A stretch of 27,898 bases of DNA, taken from contig DATFMP010000042.1 of NCBI GenBank assembly GCA_035266845.1, positions 1 through 27,898 on the forward strand. The letters are read 5' to 3'. Position numbers and translations under genes: made by a program. Below the pieces are notes generated by a model. That model had not been told where the DNA came from and searched no databases. It was given only the letters and a program-made list of their open reading frames with translations. This document shows positions 7,458 through 14,878 of the stretch, piece after piece (position 1 is the first letter of the stretch; every line of letters starts with the position of its first letter). Origin of the DNA: DATFMP01 sp035266845. Lineage in GTDB: Bacteria; SAR324; JACQKK01.

Positions 7458-7486
7458 CCGGCACACCTGCCGCCACGCCCTATAGT
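7458..7486 (+). promoter_or_regulatory. Candidate promoter for the HpcH/HpaI aldolase gene
   Basis: TATAGT (7481-7486) matches the -10 consensus at 5 of 6 positions, lies 41 bases before the aldolase ATG, and sits in locally AT-richer sequence. At 17-bp spacing the -35 would be CCGGCA (7458-7463), which is poor. With the hairpin just upstream, this suggests the aldolase is transcribed separately from the solute-binding protein. Confidence 0.4.
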
Positions 7487-7527
7487 TGGCAGGTCACGCC
7501 CGGCGACTCTCTCCGCGGAGCCCCGCC

Positions 7528-8283
7528 ATGAATCCGTTCAAGCAACGCCTGGCCGCCGGCGAGCCGGCCCTGGGCATCCTGCTCTCCATGCCCAGTCCGC
7601 AACTGGCGCAGACGCTTGCCGCCTGCGGGCTGGACTGGCTGTTCATCGACATGGAGCACGGGCCGATCGACTTCGCGGACGCCCATGCCCTGATCGCCGC
7701 CACGCAAGGCACGGCGTGCGCGCCATTGGTGCGCGTGCCCAGCGACAACCTGGCCGCCGCGCGGCCCGTGCTCGATGCCGGGGCCTTCGGCCTCATCGTG
7801 CCCATGGTGCGCACGGCCCAGCAGGCGCGCGACGCCATGGCCTACCTGCGCTATCCACCTGCGGGCGAGCGCGGCGTGGGCCCTCTGTACGCGCCGCAGC
7901 GCTGGGGCCTCTCCATGGCGGACTACCTGCGCGCGGCCAATGAGCAACTGGCCGCGGTGGTGCTGATCGAGCACATCGACGCCGTGCGCAACCTGGACGC
8001 CATCCTGGCCGTGCCGGGCATCGATGTGGCGCTGATCGCGCCCTACGACCTCTCGGCCTCCATGGGCCGCCCGGGCGACCTGCAGCACCCCGATGTGGCC
8101 GGGGCTATTGCCCAGGCCGAGCGCACCATCCTGGCCGGCACCGCCGCGCTGGGCGGCTTGGCGCAGAGTCCCGAGGATGCCAAGGCCAAGCTGGACGCGG
8201 GCTATCGCACCATCCTGATGGGGATCGACGTGTTCCTGATCCAGCAGACCGTCGCCGGCCTGCTCAAGGCCGTGGGGCGCTGA
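7528..8283 (+). CDS. HpcH/HpaI family aldolase
   Basis: This 251-residue protein is a class II (metal-dependent) pyruvate-type aldolase of the HpcH/HpaI family. Members cleave 4-hydroxy-2-oxoheptanedioate, 2-keto-3-deoxy-rhamnonate or related 2-keto-3-deoxy acids to pyruvate plus an aldehyde. Key residues align with HpaI at nearly the same numbers: base H44 in FIDMEHGP, R69 in LVRVPS, and metal ligands E148 in VVLIEHI and D174 in LIAPYDLSASMG. The segment RYPPAGERGVGP (109-120) is the family signature loop. Length is typical (250-267). I chose ATG 7528 because the family N-terminus begins there; an earlier in-frame start adds only 14 unrelated residues. It lies downstream of a sugar-type solute-binding protein, so both could serve uptake and catabolism of one sugar acid or aromatic, but hairpin and promoter signals separate them. 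Confidence 0.87.
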   Translation: MNPFKQRLAAGEPALGILLSMPSPQLAQTLAACGLDWLFIDMEHGPIDFADAHALIAATQGTACAPLVRVPSDNLAAARPVLDAGAFGLIVPMVRTAQQARDAMAYLRYPPAGERGVGPLYAPQRWGLSMADYLRAANEQLAAVVLIEHIDAVRNLDAILAVPGIDVALIAPYDLSASMGRPGDLQHPDVAGAIAQAERTILAGTAALGGLAQSPEDAKAKLDAGYRTILMGIDVFLIQQTVAGLLKAVGR

Positions 8284-8311
8284 GCCAAGGGGGAAGGCAG
8301 GGCGAGGCGGG

Positions 8312-8569
8312 TCAGCGATAGACGTCGCGGCGATGGCCGATGCGCGATATCACGACAATGCGAATCGAGTCATCGATCTCGTACACGACCCGGTACGAGC
8401 CCACACGAATCCGGTACAGGTCGCCTGCGCCGCGCAATTTGCGCGACCCATCCGGCCGGGGTTCATCAGCCAATGAAAGGATGGCGGAGTCAACTCGACG
8501 CGCGTCGTCTTTTGGCAGCCCGCCCAGCGTGCGCCTTGCCCGGGGACGCATCTCCAGCCGATAGCTCAT
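8312..8569 (-). CDS. RelE/ParE family type II toxin
   Basis: This 85-residue basic protein has the RelE fold pattern: YRLEMRPRARRTLGGLP (helix 1), ARRVDSAILSLADEPRPDGSRKLRG, then strands LYRIRVGSYRVVYEIDD and IRIVVISRIGHRRDVYR. The R-I-R-V-G-.-Y-R-V-.-Y motif and the terminal G-H-R-.-.-V-Y are typical of ribosome-dependent mRNA interferases of the RelE group. It lies just downstream of, and overlaps by 80 nt, a Phd/YefM antitoxin on the same strand. AAAGGAG lies about 10 nt before ATG 8569, inside the antitoxin gene, so it can be translated independently. It ends 28 bases from the convergent aldolase gene. Toxin activity is inferred. Confidence 0.87.
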   Translation of the reverse strand: MSYRLEMRPRARRTLGGLPKDDARRVDSAILSLADEPRPDGSRKLRGAGDLYRIRVGSYRVVYEIDDSIRIVVISRIGHRRDVYR

Positions 8570-8828
8570 CGAGGCCCAACTCCTTTCTCACCTGTTCATA
8601 CGGAATGTTCGGCCCCGGCTCGGCCTTCGCCGCGCGCACCGCCTCCAGATCGATGCGGTCCTCTTCCTCCTCGATCAGGCGCTCCAGCAGATGCAGGTCC
8701 TCGATGGGGATCAGCGCCGCCAGCGGCTTGCCGCGCCGCTCCAGCACGATGCGCTCCTTGCCATAGGCGACGCGGTTCACCACTTCCCCGAAGGCATTGC
8801 GCGCTTCGTCCGTCTTGATGCGTTCCAT
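8490..8828 (-). CDS. Phd/YefM-type antitoxin with a basic C-terminal extension
   Basis: The N-terminal half is a Phd/YefM DNA-binding domain: MERIKTDEARNAFGEVVNRV (1-20) followed by KERIVLERRGKPLAALIPIEDL (24-45). An acidic helical toxin-binding part follows (LLERLIEEEEDRIDLEAV, 47-64; YEQVRKELGLDEL, 77-89). Family members usually end about there. This frame continues for 23 more residues into a basic tail (GKAHAGRAAKRRRASS) that overlaps the toxin's first codons. The toxin ATG (8569) falls on codons 87-88. ATG 8828 has GGAGG 5 nt upstream and is preferred over the in-frame ATG at 8840, which supplies that same Shine-Dalgarno. The pair probably forms an autoregulated operon. Confidence 0.85.
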   Translation of the reverse strand: MERIKTDEARNAFGEVVNRVAYGKERIVLERRGKPLAALIPIEDLHLLERLIEEEEDRIDLEAVRAAKAEPGPNIPYEQVRKELGLDELSAGDASPGKAHAGRAAKRRRASS

Positions 8829-8860
8829 CGCGTCCTCCATGATCGGTGTGCCGCCTGACC

Positions 8861-8889
8861 AGCTTAGCAGTTCTCGCCAAAGTTGACAA
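8861..8889 (-). promoter_or_regulatory. Candidate promoter of the toxin-antitoxin operon
   Basis: Read on the minus strand, TTGTCA (8889-8884; 5/6 match to -35) is followed after 17 bases by TAAGCT (8866-8861; 3/6). This is 33 bases upstream of the antitoxin ATG at 8828 and within the AT-rich divergent spacer shared with the crotonase gene. No clear operator palindrome was found. Confidence 0.4.
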
Positions 8890-8946
8890 AATAGCGGAAT
8901 AAGCCGAAACGCCGATTCCGCCGCTTCCCAACCGAGAGAAACCGCC

Positions 8947-9711
8947 ATGTCCGTGACTGTGGAGAAGCAGGGGGCCGTGACCACCGTGATCCTGCACCGG
9001 CCCGAGGTGCGCAATGCCGTGGACGGTCCGACGGCCGCCGCGCTGGCCGAGGCCTTCCGCGCCTTCGACGCGGACGAGACGGCACGCGCGGCGGTGTTCT
9101 GGGGCGCGGGCGGCACGTTCTGCGCCGGGGCCGACCTGAAGGCCTACGCCGACGGCAGCAATCCCACGCTTAAGACCGAGACGGGCGACGGCCCCATGGG
9201 TCCCACCCGCCTGCAGCTCTCCAAGCCGGTGATTGCCGCCGTCGCGGGCTACTGCGTGGCTGGGGGGCTGGAGCTGGCGTTGTGGTGCGACCTGCGCGTG
9301 GTGGAGCAGAGCGCGGTGCTGGGGGTGTTCAACCGGCGCTTCGGCGTGCCGCTCATCGATGGCGGCACGGTGCGCCTGCCGCGCCTGATCGGCCAAAGCC
9401 ACGCGCTGGACCTGATCCTCACCGGGCGCCCCGTGGCGGCGCAGGAGGCCCTGGCCATGGGCCTGGCCAACCGCGTGGTGCCGGACGGGCAGGCCCGCGC
9501 CGCCGCCGAGACCCTGGCCGAGGAGCTGGCGGCCTTCCCCCAGGGCTCGATGCGCACCGACCGTGAGAGCGTGTACGCCCAGTGGGACCGTCCTTTTGCC
9601 GAGGCCATGCGCCACGAGTTCCGGCTGGGTCTGCAGCACCACGACACCGGCGAAGCCCGTGCCGGTGCCCGCCGATTCCGTGACGGCACCGGGCGGCACG
9701 GGCAGTTCTGA
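8947..9711 (+). CDS. Enoyl-CoA hydratase/isomerase (crotonase) family protein
   Basis: This 254-residue crotonase-fold protein shows the HRPEVRNAVD start (17-26), the oxyanion-hole segment GTFCAGADLKAY (56-67) and KPVIAAVAGYCVAGGLELALWCDL (93-116). The last contains E109, the equivalent of the first catalytic glutamate of enoyl-CoA hydratase. The second catalytic glutamate lies before the conserved glycine stretch in true hydratases. Here the region reads VFNRRFGVPLIDGGTVRLPR and places asparagine 129 at that position. This subgroup is common in GC-rich bacteria and usually annotated only as crotonase, so hydration of enoyl-CoA is not assured. Isomerase, hydrolase or other CoA-ester chemistry is possible. 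ATG 8947 follows GAGAG. The gene diverges from the toxin-antitoxin operon, and a hairpin repeat follows its stop. Confidence 0.88.
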   Translation: MSVTVEKQGAVTTVILHRPEVRNAVDGPTAAALAEAFRAFDADETARAAVFWGAGGTFCAGADLKAYADGSNPTLKTETGDGPMGPTRLQLSKPVIAAVAGYCVAGGLELALWCDLRVVEQSAVLGVFNRRFGVPLIDGGTVRLPRLIGQSHALDLILTGRPVAAQEALAMGLANRVVPDGQARAAAETLAEELAAFPQGSMRTDRESVYAQWDRPFAEAMRHEFRLGLQHHDTGEARAGARRFRDGTGRHGQF

Positions 9712-9738
9712 CCAACAGCGAACGGCGAAACGGCTTGC

Positions 9739-9756
9739 GGGGGAGCAAGCTCCCCC
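9739..9756 (+). terminator. Hairpin repeat after the crotonase gene
   Basis: GGGGGAGC (9739-9746) and GCTCCCCC (9749-9756) form a perfect stem around AA, 28 nt past the stop codon. An alternative stem GCTTGC (9733-9738) with GCAAGC (9745-9750) competes with it. The following ACACCCCCATCATGC resembles the sequence after the hairpins near 890-1012, so it belongs to the same 3'-end repeat family. The rest of 9712-9949 shows only a weak TAGGTT -10-like hexamer at 9863-9868 ahead of glyQS. Confidence 0.5.
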
Positions 9757-9949
9757 ACACCCCCATCATGCAGATCCGAACGTGGGCCGTGGCAGCACGG
9801 CGCCATCGCGGGGAGCGCCGGCCCTCTCCCGAATCCCCCTGCCTTCGTCCGGTGGCGTGTGCTAGGTTGACGGATTGAGTGCGCGCCGGGCCGCCGCATC
9901 CAGCGGCGGCGCGCGGACGCAGCCACCGACAGCACGGAACGCACGCACG

Positions 9950-11332
9950 ATGTCCATCACGATGGATCAGCTCGTCTCCCTGGCCAAGCGCCGGGGCTTC
10001 GTCTACCCCGGCTCGGAGATCTACGGGGGCCTGGCCAATGCCTGGGACTACGGCCCGCTGGGCGCGGAGCTGAAGAACAACATCAAGCAGCTCTGGTGGA
10101 AGCACTTCGTGCAGGACCGGCGCGACGTGGTGGGGCTGGACAGCGCGATCCTGATGAACCCGCGCGTGTGGGAGGCCTCGGGCCACGTGGGGGGCTTCTC
10201 CGACCCGCTGATGGACTGCCGCGTGTGCAAGACGCGCCACCGGGCCGACAAGCTGATCGAGGCGCACCTGGAAAAGCAGGGGCAGGACCCCGCCGGGGCC
10301 GCCGCCATGAGCGAGGCGGAGATGGAGGCCTACATCCAGGGCAACGGCATCAAGTGCCCGGACTGCGGCAATGCGGACTTCACGGGCATCCGCCAGTTCA
10401 ACCTGATGTTCAAGACCTTCATGGGCGTCACGGAGGACACCACGTCCGTGGTGTACCTGCGGCCGGAGACGGCCCAGGGCATCTTCGTGAACTTCAAGAA
10501 CGTCGCCACCACCTCGCGCCAAAAGGTGCCCTTCGGCATCGGGCAGGTCGGCAAGTCCTTCCGCAACGAGATCACGCCGGGCAACTTCATCTACCGCACG
10601 CGCGAGTTCGAGCAGATGGAGCTGGAGTTCTTCTGCCACGAGAACGAGTCGGTGGAGTGGTTCGGGCACTGGAAGGACTTCTGCATGGATTGGCTGCTGG
10701 GCCTGGGCATGAAGACCGAGAACGTGAAGATGCGCGACCACAGTCCGGCCGAGCTTTCGCACTACAGCCGGGCCACCACGGACATCGAGTACCGCTTCCC
10801 CTTCGGTTGGGGCGAGCTGTGGGGCATCGCGCACCGCGGCAACTTCGACCTGACCCAGCACCAGGAGCACGCCAAGAAGGAGCTGGCCTACGTGGACCCG
10901 GTAACGGGCGAGAAGTACTTGCCCCACGTGATCGAGCCGGCGCTGGGCGTGGACCGCCTCACGCTGGCCTTCCTCTGCGATGCCTATCGCGAGGAGGAGG
11001 TGCGGGGCGAAACGCGCGCCGTGCTGGGCCTGCACCCCAGGCTGGCGCCCATCAAGGTGGCCGTGCTGCCGCTCTCCAAGAAGCTGGAGGAGACCGCGCA
11101 GCAGGTGCACGATGACCTGCGCACGCGCTTCGCCTGCGAGTACGACGAGTCCGGCAGCATCGGCCGGCGCTACCGGCGGCAGGACGAGATCGGTACGCCC
11201 CTTTGCGTCACGGTGGACTTCGAATCGCTGGAAGACCACGCGGCCACCATCCGCGAGCGCGACTCCATGGAGCAGGCACGCATCCCCTTCGACCGCCTGG
11301 GCGACTACTTGGCGGAGAAACTGGGGAGCTGA
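9950..11332 (+). CDS. glyQS: Glycyl-tRNA synthetase, single-chain alpha2 type
   Basis: This 460-residue class II synthetase charges tRNA-Gly in the cytosol. Visible parts are the N-terminal RRGFVYPGSEIYGGLANAWDYGPLG signature split across 14-38, a zinc-type knuckle with C90/C93 and C136/C139 (CRVC and CPDC), motif 2 around FRNEITPGNFIYRTREFEQMELEFF (204-228), motif 3 in EPALGVDRLTLAFL (329-342), and an anticodon-binding domain from about 366 (APIKVAVLPLSKK) to the end. The arrangement is the homodimeric form, not the alpha2beta2 GlyQ/GlyS pair. ATG 9950 is preferred; an upstream TTG at 9875 would add 25 low-complexity residues. The Shine-Dalgarno is weak. A Rep-like helicase follows 97 bases downstream. 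I did not recognise a T-box leader. Confidence 0.96.
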   Translation: MSITMDQLVSLAKRRGFVYPGSEIYGGLANAWDYGPLGAELKNNIKQLWWKHFVQDRRDVVGLDSAILMNPRVWEASGHVGGFSDPLMDCRVCKTRHRADKLIEAHLEKQGQDPAGAAAMSEAEMEAYIQGNGIKCPDCGNADFTGIRQFNLMFKTFMGVTEDTTSVVYLRPETAQGIFVNFKNVATTSRQKVPFGIGQVGKSFRNEITPGNFIYRTREFEQMELEFFCHENESVEWFGHWKDFCMDWLLGLGMKTENVKMRDHSPAELSHYSRATTDIEYRFPFGWGELWGIAHRGNFDLTQHQEHAKKELAYVDPVTGEKYLPHVIEPALGVDRLTLAFLCDAYREEEVRGETRAVLGLHPRLAPIKVAVLPLSKKLEETAQQVHDDLRTRFACEYDESGSIGRRYRRQDEIGTPLCVTVDFESLEDHAATIRERDSMEQARIPFDRLGDYLAEKLGS

Positions 11333-11429
11333 GGGCGCGGAACGGCGGAAGTGAGGTTCGCCAATCCCTTGTGAAGCACGGGCGCGGGCAGGAGCCACGC
11401 CCACCCAACCCGGCACGGATGCCACCTGC

Positions 11430-13508
11430 ATGAGCTTCGACCTCTCCAGCCTCAACGACGAGCAGCGCGCGGCCGTGACGGCCACGCAGGGCGCCCTGCT
11501 GGTGCTGGCGGGGGCAGGCAGCGGCAAGACGCGCGTCATCACCACGCGCATCGCCTACCTGGTGCGGGAGCGCCGCGTGCCGCCGGAGCAGATTCTGGCG
11601 CTCACGTTCACCAACAAGGCCGCGCGCGAGATGGCCGAGCGGGTGAGCCGCCTGCTCAAGGGCCACCTGGGCAAAGGCGAGGCGGAGCGCCCAACCGTCA
11701 GCACGTTCCACAGCTTCGGTGTGCGCCTGCTGCGCGCGCACATCGAGAAGCTGGGCTACCGCCCGCAGTTCGTCATCTTCGACAGCCAGGATCAGCAGCA
11801 GGTGGTGAAGGGCCTGCTGGAGGAAGGCGGCTACGACATCGGCGGCGTGCAGCCCAAGGACGTGTACTTCGCCCTGCAGAACGCCAAGAGCCGAGGCGTG
11901 ACGCCCGACGAGCTGCTCAGCCACAGCGATTCGCCCATGGATCAGCAGCTGGGGCGGCTGCTGGGCGAGTACAACGAGATGCTCAAGCGCCTGGGGGCCA
12001 TCGACTTCGAGGACATCCTGCTGCTCTCGCTGCGCCTGTGCCGGGAGCACCCGGCGGCCGCGCAGGACTTCTTCTCGCGCTACCGCTACGTGCAGGTGGA
12101 CGAGTATCAGGACACCAACCGCGCCCAGTACGACATGCTCAAGGCCATCGTGAAGCAGCACGGCAACCTGTGCGTGGTGGGTGATGACGACCAGTCCATC
12201 TACCGCTGGCGGGGCGCGGAGCCGGGCAACATCCTGGAGTTCGAGCGGGACTTCGCGGGTGCCCGCGTGGTGCGCCTGGAGCAGAACTACCGCTCCAGCG
12301 CCAACATCCTGGCCGCGGCCAACCAGGTGATCCGCAACAACACCGTGCGCAAGTCCAAGACCCTGCGCACCCTGCGCGATGCCGGGCGGCCGCTGGAGTG
12401 GCTGCTGGCCGAGGAGGAGCGCGAGGAGTTGGAGAAGGTCGTCACGCACCTCAAGCTGACGCGCCTGCGGGAGGGCGGTACGTGGGCGGACTTCGCCATC
12501 CTCTACCGCTCCAACCACCAGTCGCGCGCCGTGGAGGAGCTGCTGCGCGAGGAGGGCATCCCCTACCAGCTTGTGGGCGGCACGCGCTTCTACGAACGCA
12601 AGGAGGTGAAGGACGCCCTGGCCTACCTGCGCCTGGTGCACCAGCCCCACGACGAGGTGAGCCTGCTGCGCGTGCTGAACTTCCCGCGCCGCGGCATCGG
12701 CAAGACCTCGCAGATGCGCCTGATGGACCTCGCCGGACACCAGAAGCGCCCGGCCTTCGAGATTCTGCGCGAGGCTACGCACTATGCGGACTTCGGCGGG
12801 GCCGTGGGCACGGCCATGGAGCGCTTCGCGGGACTGATCGATGCCTACCGGCGGCGCTTCGAGGCCGCGCCGCTGGGCCCCACCTTCCGCGAGCTGCTGG
12901 CGGAGGTGGGCGTGCACCGCGCCGTGGAGAAGGAGCGCAAGGACGCCAAGGGCGCGGAGCGCGCCGTGGGCCTGATCTACGAGCTGGAGCTGGCCTTGGA
13001 CCAGTTCGGTCAGCGCACGGGCCGGGACGGCGAGTCGGCCGCGGGCGTGAAGGACTTCCTGGAGCACGTGGCCCTGCTGACGCTGCCCGAGGAGCCGGAG
13101 AAGGGCGAGCGCACGCCCCAGGTGACCCTGATGACCGTTCACTCAGCCAAGGGCCTGGAGTTCCCCTGCGTGTACCTGATCAACCTCGCGGAGGACGTCT
13201 TCCCCAACAAGCGCAGCTTGGCGGAGGACGGCGACGAGGAGGAGCGGCGCCTGTTCTACGTGGCTGTCACGCGCGCCCAGCGCCAGCTCGTGTTCTCCAT
13301 GGGCCGCGTGCGCAAGCGCTATGGCGAGGTGATCCGCCAGCAACCGTCGCGCTTCCTGCTGGAGATCGAGCCCAACCTGTTCGACGGCCCGGCGCCCGCC
13401 ACGGACTACACGGACGTCGCGGCTCAGCAGGCCCGCAAGACCGAATCCGCCAAAGCCCGCTTCTTCGAGCAGATGCGGCGCATGAAGCACGCCGCCCAGG
13501 GGGATTAG
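11430..13508 (+). CDS. rep: Rep-type superfamily 1 ATP-dependent DNA helicase
   Basis: This 692-residue protein has all UvrD/Rep helicase motifs in order. They are the Q motif LNDEQRAAV, Walker A GAGSGKT (28-34), motif Ia LTFTNKAAREM, motif II DEYQDTN (224-230), motif III GDDDQSIYRWRGA (251-263), motif IV LEQNYRSS (283-290), and the C-terminal VTLMTVHSAKGLEF and RRLFYVAVTRAQ. Length and the KTRVITTRIAYL, FAILYRSNHQSRAVEELL and PSRFLLEIEPN segments resemble E. coli Rep (673 aa) more than UvrD. Rep is a 3'-5' translocase that clears proteins from DNA ahead of the replisome. A PcrA/UvrD role is also possible in a genome lacking a second paralogue, which cannot be judged here. The start at 11430 lacks a clear Shine-Dalgarno. 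Confidence 0.93.
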   Translation: MSFDLSSLNDEQRAAVTATQGALLVLAGAGSGKTRVITTRIAYLVRERRVPPEQILALTFTNKAAREMAERVSRLLKGHLGKGEAERPTVSTFHSFGVRLLRAHIEKLGYRPQFVIFDSQDQQQVVKGLLEEGGYDIGGVQPKDVYFALQNAKSRGVTPDELLSHSDSPMDQQLGRLLGEYNEMLKRLGAIDFEDILLLSLRLCREHPAAAQDFFSRYRYVQVDEYQDTNRAQYDMLKAIVKQHGNLCVVGDDDQSIYRWRGAEPGNILEFERDFAGARVVRLEQNYRSSANILAAANQVIRNNTVRKSKTLRTLRDAGRPLEWLLAEEEREELEKVVTHLKLTRLREGGTWADFAILYRSNHQSRAVEELLREEGIPYQLVGGTRFYERKEVKDALAYLRLVHQPHDEVSLLRVLNFPRRGIGKTSQMRLMDLAGHQKRPAFEILREATHYADFGGAVGTAMERFAGLIDAYRRRFEAAPLGPTFRELLAEVGVHRAVEKERKDAKGAERAVGLIYELELALDQFGQRTGRDGESAAGVKDFLEHVALLTLPEEPEKGERTPQVTLMTVHSAKGLEFPCVYLINLAEDVFPNKRSLAEDGDEEERRLFYVAVTRAQRQLVFSMGRVRKRYGEVIRQQPSRFLLEIEPNLFDGPAPATDYTDVAAQQARKTESAKARFFEQMRRMKHAAQGD

Positions 13509-13555
13509 GCGGAGTTCAAAGAAACAGTGCCCGGGTCCCGTCAAGCCGGTGCCTG

Positions 13556-13635
13556 TCATTCCGAGCGAAGCGAGGAATCTGTTGCTCCCGGATACAAAAC
13601 AGATTCCTCGGCCCGAGGTGCGGGCCTCGGAGTGA
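13556..13635. repeat. 80-bp MITE-like element with TCATTCCGAG ends, copy A
   Basis: The ends TCATTCCGAG (13556-13565) and CTCGGAGTGA (13626-13635) are inverted repeats with one mismatch. Inside, CGAGGAATCTG (13571-13581) pairs perfectly with CAGATTCCTCG (13600-13610), and CCGAGG/CCTCGG gives a further small hairpin. It lies 48 bp after the rep stop. A second element of nearly equal length with the same terminal motif lies at 15415-15495. It resembles small non-autonomous palindromic repeats scattered in bacterial intergenic DNA. No transposase is encoded. Confidence 0.65.
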
Positions 13636-13760
13636 TAAGCCGCTCGCTATTGGCGCCACTCGCCTGTCTCCAAAAAGAGCCCGCGACGGCCTCCAGCGAA
13701 AAGCCCTGCAAAAGGGCGTGGCGCAATTACCACCCCATCCCGTCGCGCTGACGCGCGCCA

Positions 13761-13784
13761 CCCTTCCCCGTGCACGGGGAAGGG
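13761..13784. repeat. Perfect 24-bp palindrome in the rep/SDR spacer
   Basis: CCCTTCCCCGTG (13761-13772) is followed directly by its reverse complement CACGGGGAAGGG (13773-13784). This class of CCCTTCCCC...GGGGAAGGG intergenic palindrome would form a cruciform or hairpin on either strand. With the element above it fills much of the 411-bp gene-free stretch 13509-13919, in which I see no gene. Confidence 0.6.
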
Positions 13785-13919
13785 AATGGCCGGCGCGAGC
13801 CGACCAAGGATGGGGTTCCTGCCCCGCCACACTCCCCTTGTCGTGCGTTCTGTGCTGAGGTGGGGGCATCCGTGGCCTGCCGGGAGGCAGCGCCACCACC
13901 CGCTATGAGGAGCATGCGC

Positions 13920-14657
13920 ATGAGCGAGAGCGATCTGGCCGGCCGCGTGGCGCTGGTGACCGGCGGCAGCCGAGGCCTGGGCGCCGCTATCTGCACGGCC
14001 CTGGCACGCGCCGGGGCGGACGTCGCCATCAACTACCTCAGCCACGGCGCGGGCGCGGAGGCTGTACGCCACGAGGTGGAGGCTACCGGGCGGCGCGGGC
14101 TGCCCTGCCAAGCGGACGTCTCCCAGGCTGAGGCCGTGACCACCATGGTGGCGCTGGTGGAGCGCACGCTGGGCCCGGTGGACATCCTCGTCAACAACGC
14201 CGGGCTGATCCGTCCCCAGCCGCCGGAGGCCATCACCGAGGCGGATTGGGACGACCTGATCGACGTGAACCTGAAGTCCGCCTTCCTCTGCACGCAGGCC
14301 GTGCTGCCCGGCATGCGCGAGCGCCGCTGGGGCCGCATCATCAACGTGGCGTCGCTGGCCGCGCAGGTGGGGGGACTGGTGGGGCCGCACTATTCCGCGG
14401 CCAAGGCAGGCCTGCTGGGCCTCACCCACGCCTACGCCACCACGCTCGTCAAGGAGGGCATCACGGTGAATGCCGTGGCGCCCGCGCTGGTGGAGACGGA
14501 CATGGTGCGCAACAACCCCAACGCGCGCCCCGAACTGGTGCCGGTCGGCCGCTTCGGCCGGCCCGAGGAGCACGCGGACGTCGTGGTGCTGCTGGCGCGG
14601 ACGGGCTACATCACCGGCCAGACGTACAACGTCAACGGCGGCATGTACTTCAGCTAG
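13920..14657 (+). CDS. Short-chain dehydrogenase/reductase (FabG-like classical SDR)
   Basis: This 245-residue NAD(P)-dependent oxidoreductase has the classical SDR set: cofactor motif TGGSRGLG (14-21), D66 in CQADVS, NNAG (92-95), and the catalytic residues S145 in INVASLAAQ, Y158 and K162 in HYSAAKAG, with N117 in IDVNLKS completing the tetrad. The tail ITGQTYNVNGGMYFS is typical of 3-oxoacyl-ACP reductase-like members. The basic residue after the glycine motif (R18) and N38-Y39 after beta-2 suggest NADPH, but the substrate cannot be read. The start at 13920 is preferred because AGGAG (13908-13912) lies 7 nt upstream; in-frame ATGs at 13905 and 13914 overlap or crowd that site. It is not in a fatty-acid cluster. 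Confidence 0.9.
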   Translation: MSESDLAGRVALVTGGSRGLGAAICTALARAGADVAINYLSHGAGAEAVRHEVEATGRRGLPCQADVSQAEAVTTMVALVERTLGPVDILVNNAGLIRPQPPEAITEADWDDLIDVNLKSAFLCTQAVLPGMRERRWGRIINVASLAAQVGGLVGPHYSAAKAGLLGLTHAYATTLVKEGITVNAVAPALVETDMVRNNPNARPELVPVGRFGRPEEHADVVVLLARTGYITGQTYNVNGGMYFS

Positions 14658-14773
14658 CGCCTGCGCGGCCGCAAACGGCCCTCGACAGGCTCGGTCATCC
14701 GCACGCGCCTAGCCGCAGCCTGGTCCGGTCATATCGACACTTGCGTGCCGCGGCGTGCGTTCCCCACCCTGAA

Positions 14774-14787
14774 TGCAGTATACTGCA
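14774..14787 (+). promoter_or_regulatory. Palindromic operator overlapping a -10 box
   Basis: TGCAGTATACTGCA (14774-14787) is a perfect 14-bp palindrome. Its centre contains TATACT (14779-14784), a 5/6 match to the -10 consensus, 92 bases upstream of the small membrane protein gene. No good -35 sits 16-18 bases upstream (TGCGTT at 14756-14761). A regulator binding the palindrome could therefore repress, or activate a weak promoter. It is inferred from sequence alone. Confidence 0.5.
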
Positions 14788-14815
14788 CGGCGTGCGGCCC
14801 GTGGGGGCCGCGCCG
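14788..14815 (+). promoter_or_regulatory. 5'-leader hairpin following the palindromic promoter
   Basis: CGGC (14788-14791) plus GCGGCCC (14794-14800) pair with GGGCCGC (14805-14811) plus GCCG (14812-14815). This gives 11 bp with a GT bulge and a GTGG loop. It starts within a few bases of the expected transcription start and about 64 nt before the ATG, so it would cap the mRNA 5' end. It may stabilise the RNA or affect elongation. Confidence 0.4.
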
Positions 14816-14878
14816 TCCGTCCGGCGCTTTGGGGGCGTGGACGGATGCCTCGCTCCCTCCGCACATGGAGGACCGCCG

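Noticed and set aside
9419..11551. A 710-codon minus-strand frame opposite glyQS
   Set aside because: It is the antisense of an essential, fully conserved gene and translates to low-complexity sequence.
11208..13142. A 644-codon minus-strand frame opposite the Rep-like helicase
   Set aside because: Leu/Gln/His-rich antisense translation with no domain; the helicase motifs on the plus strand are complete.
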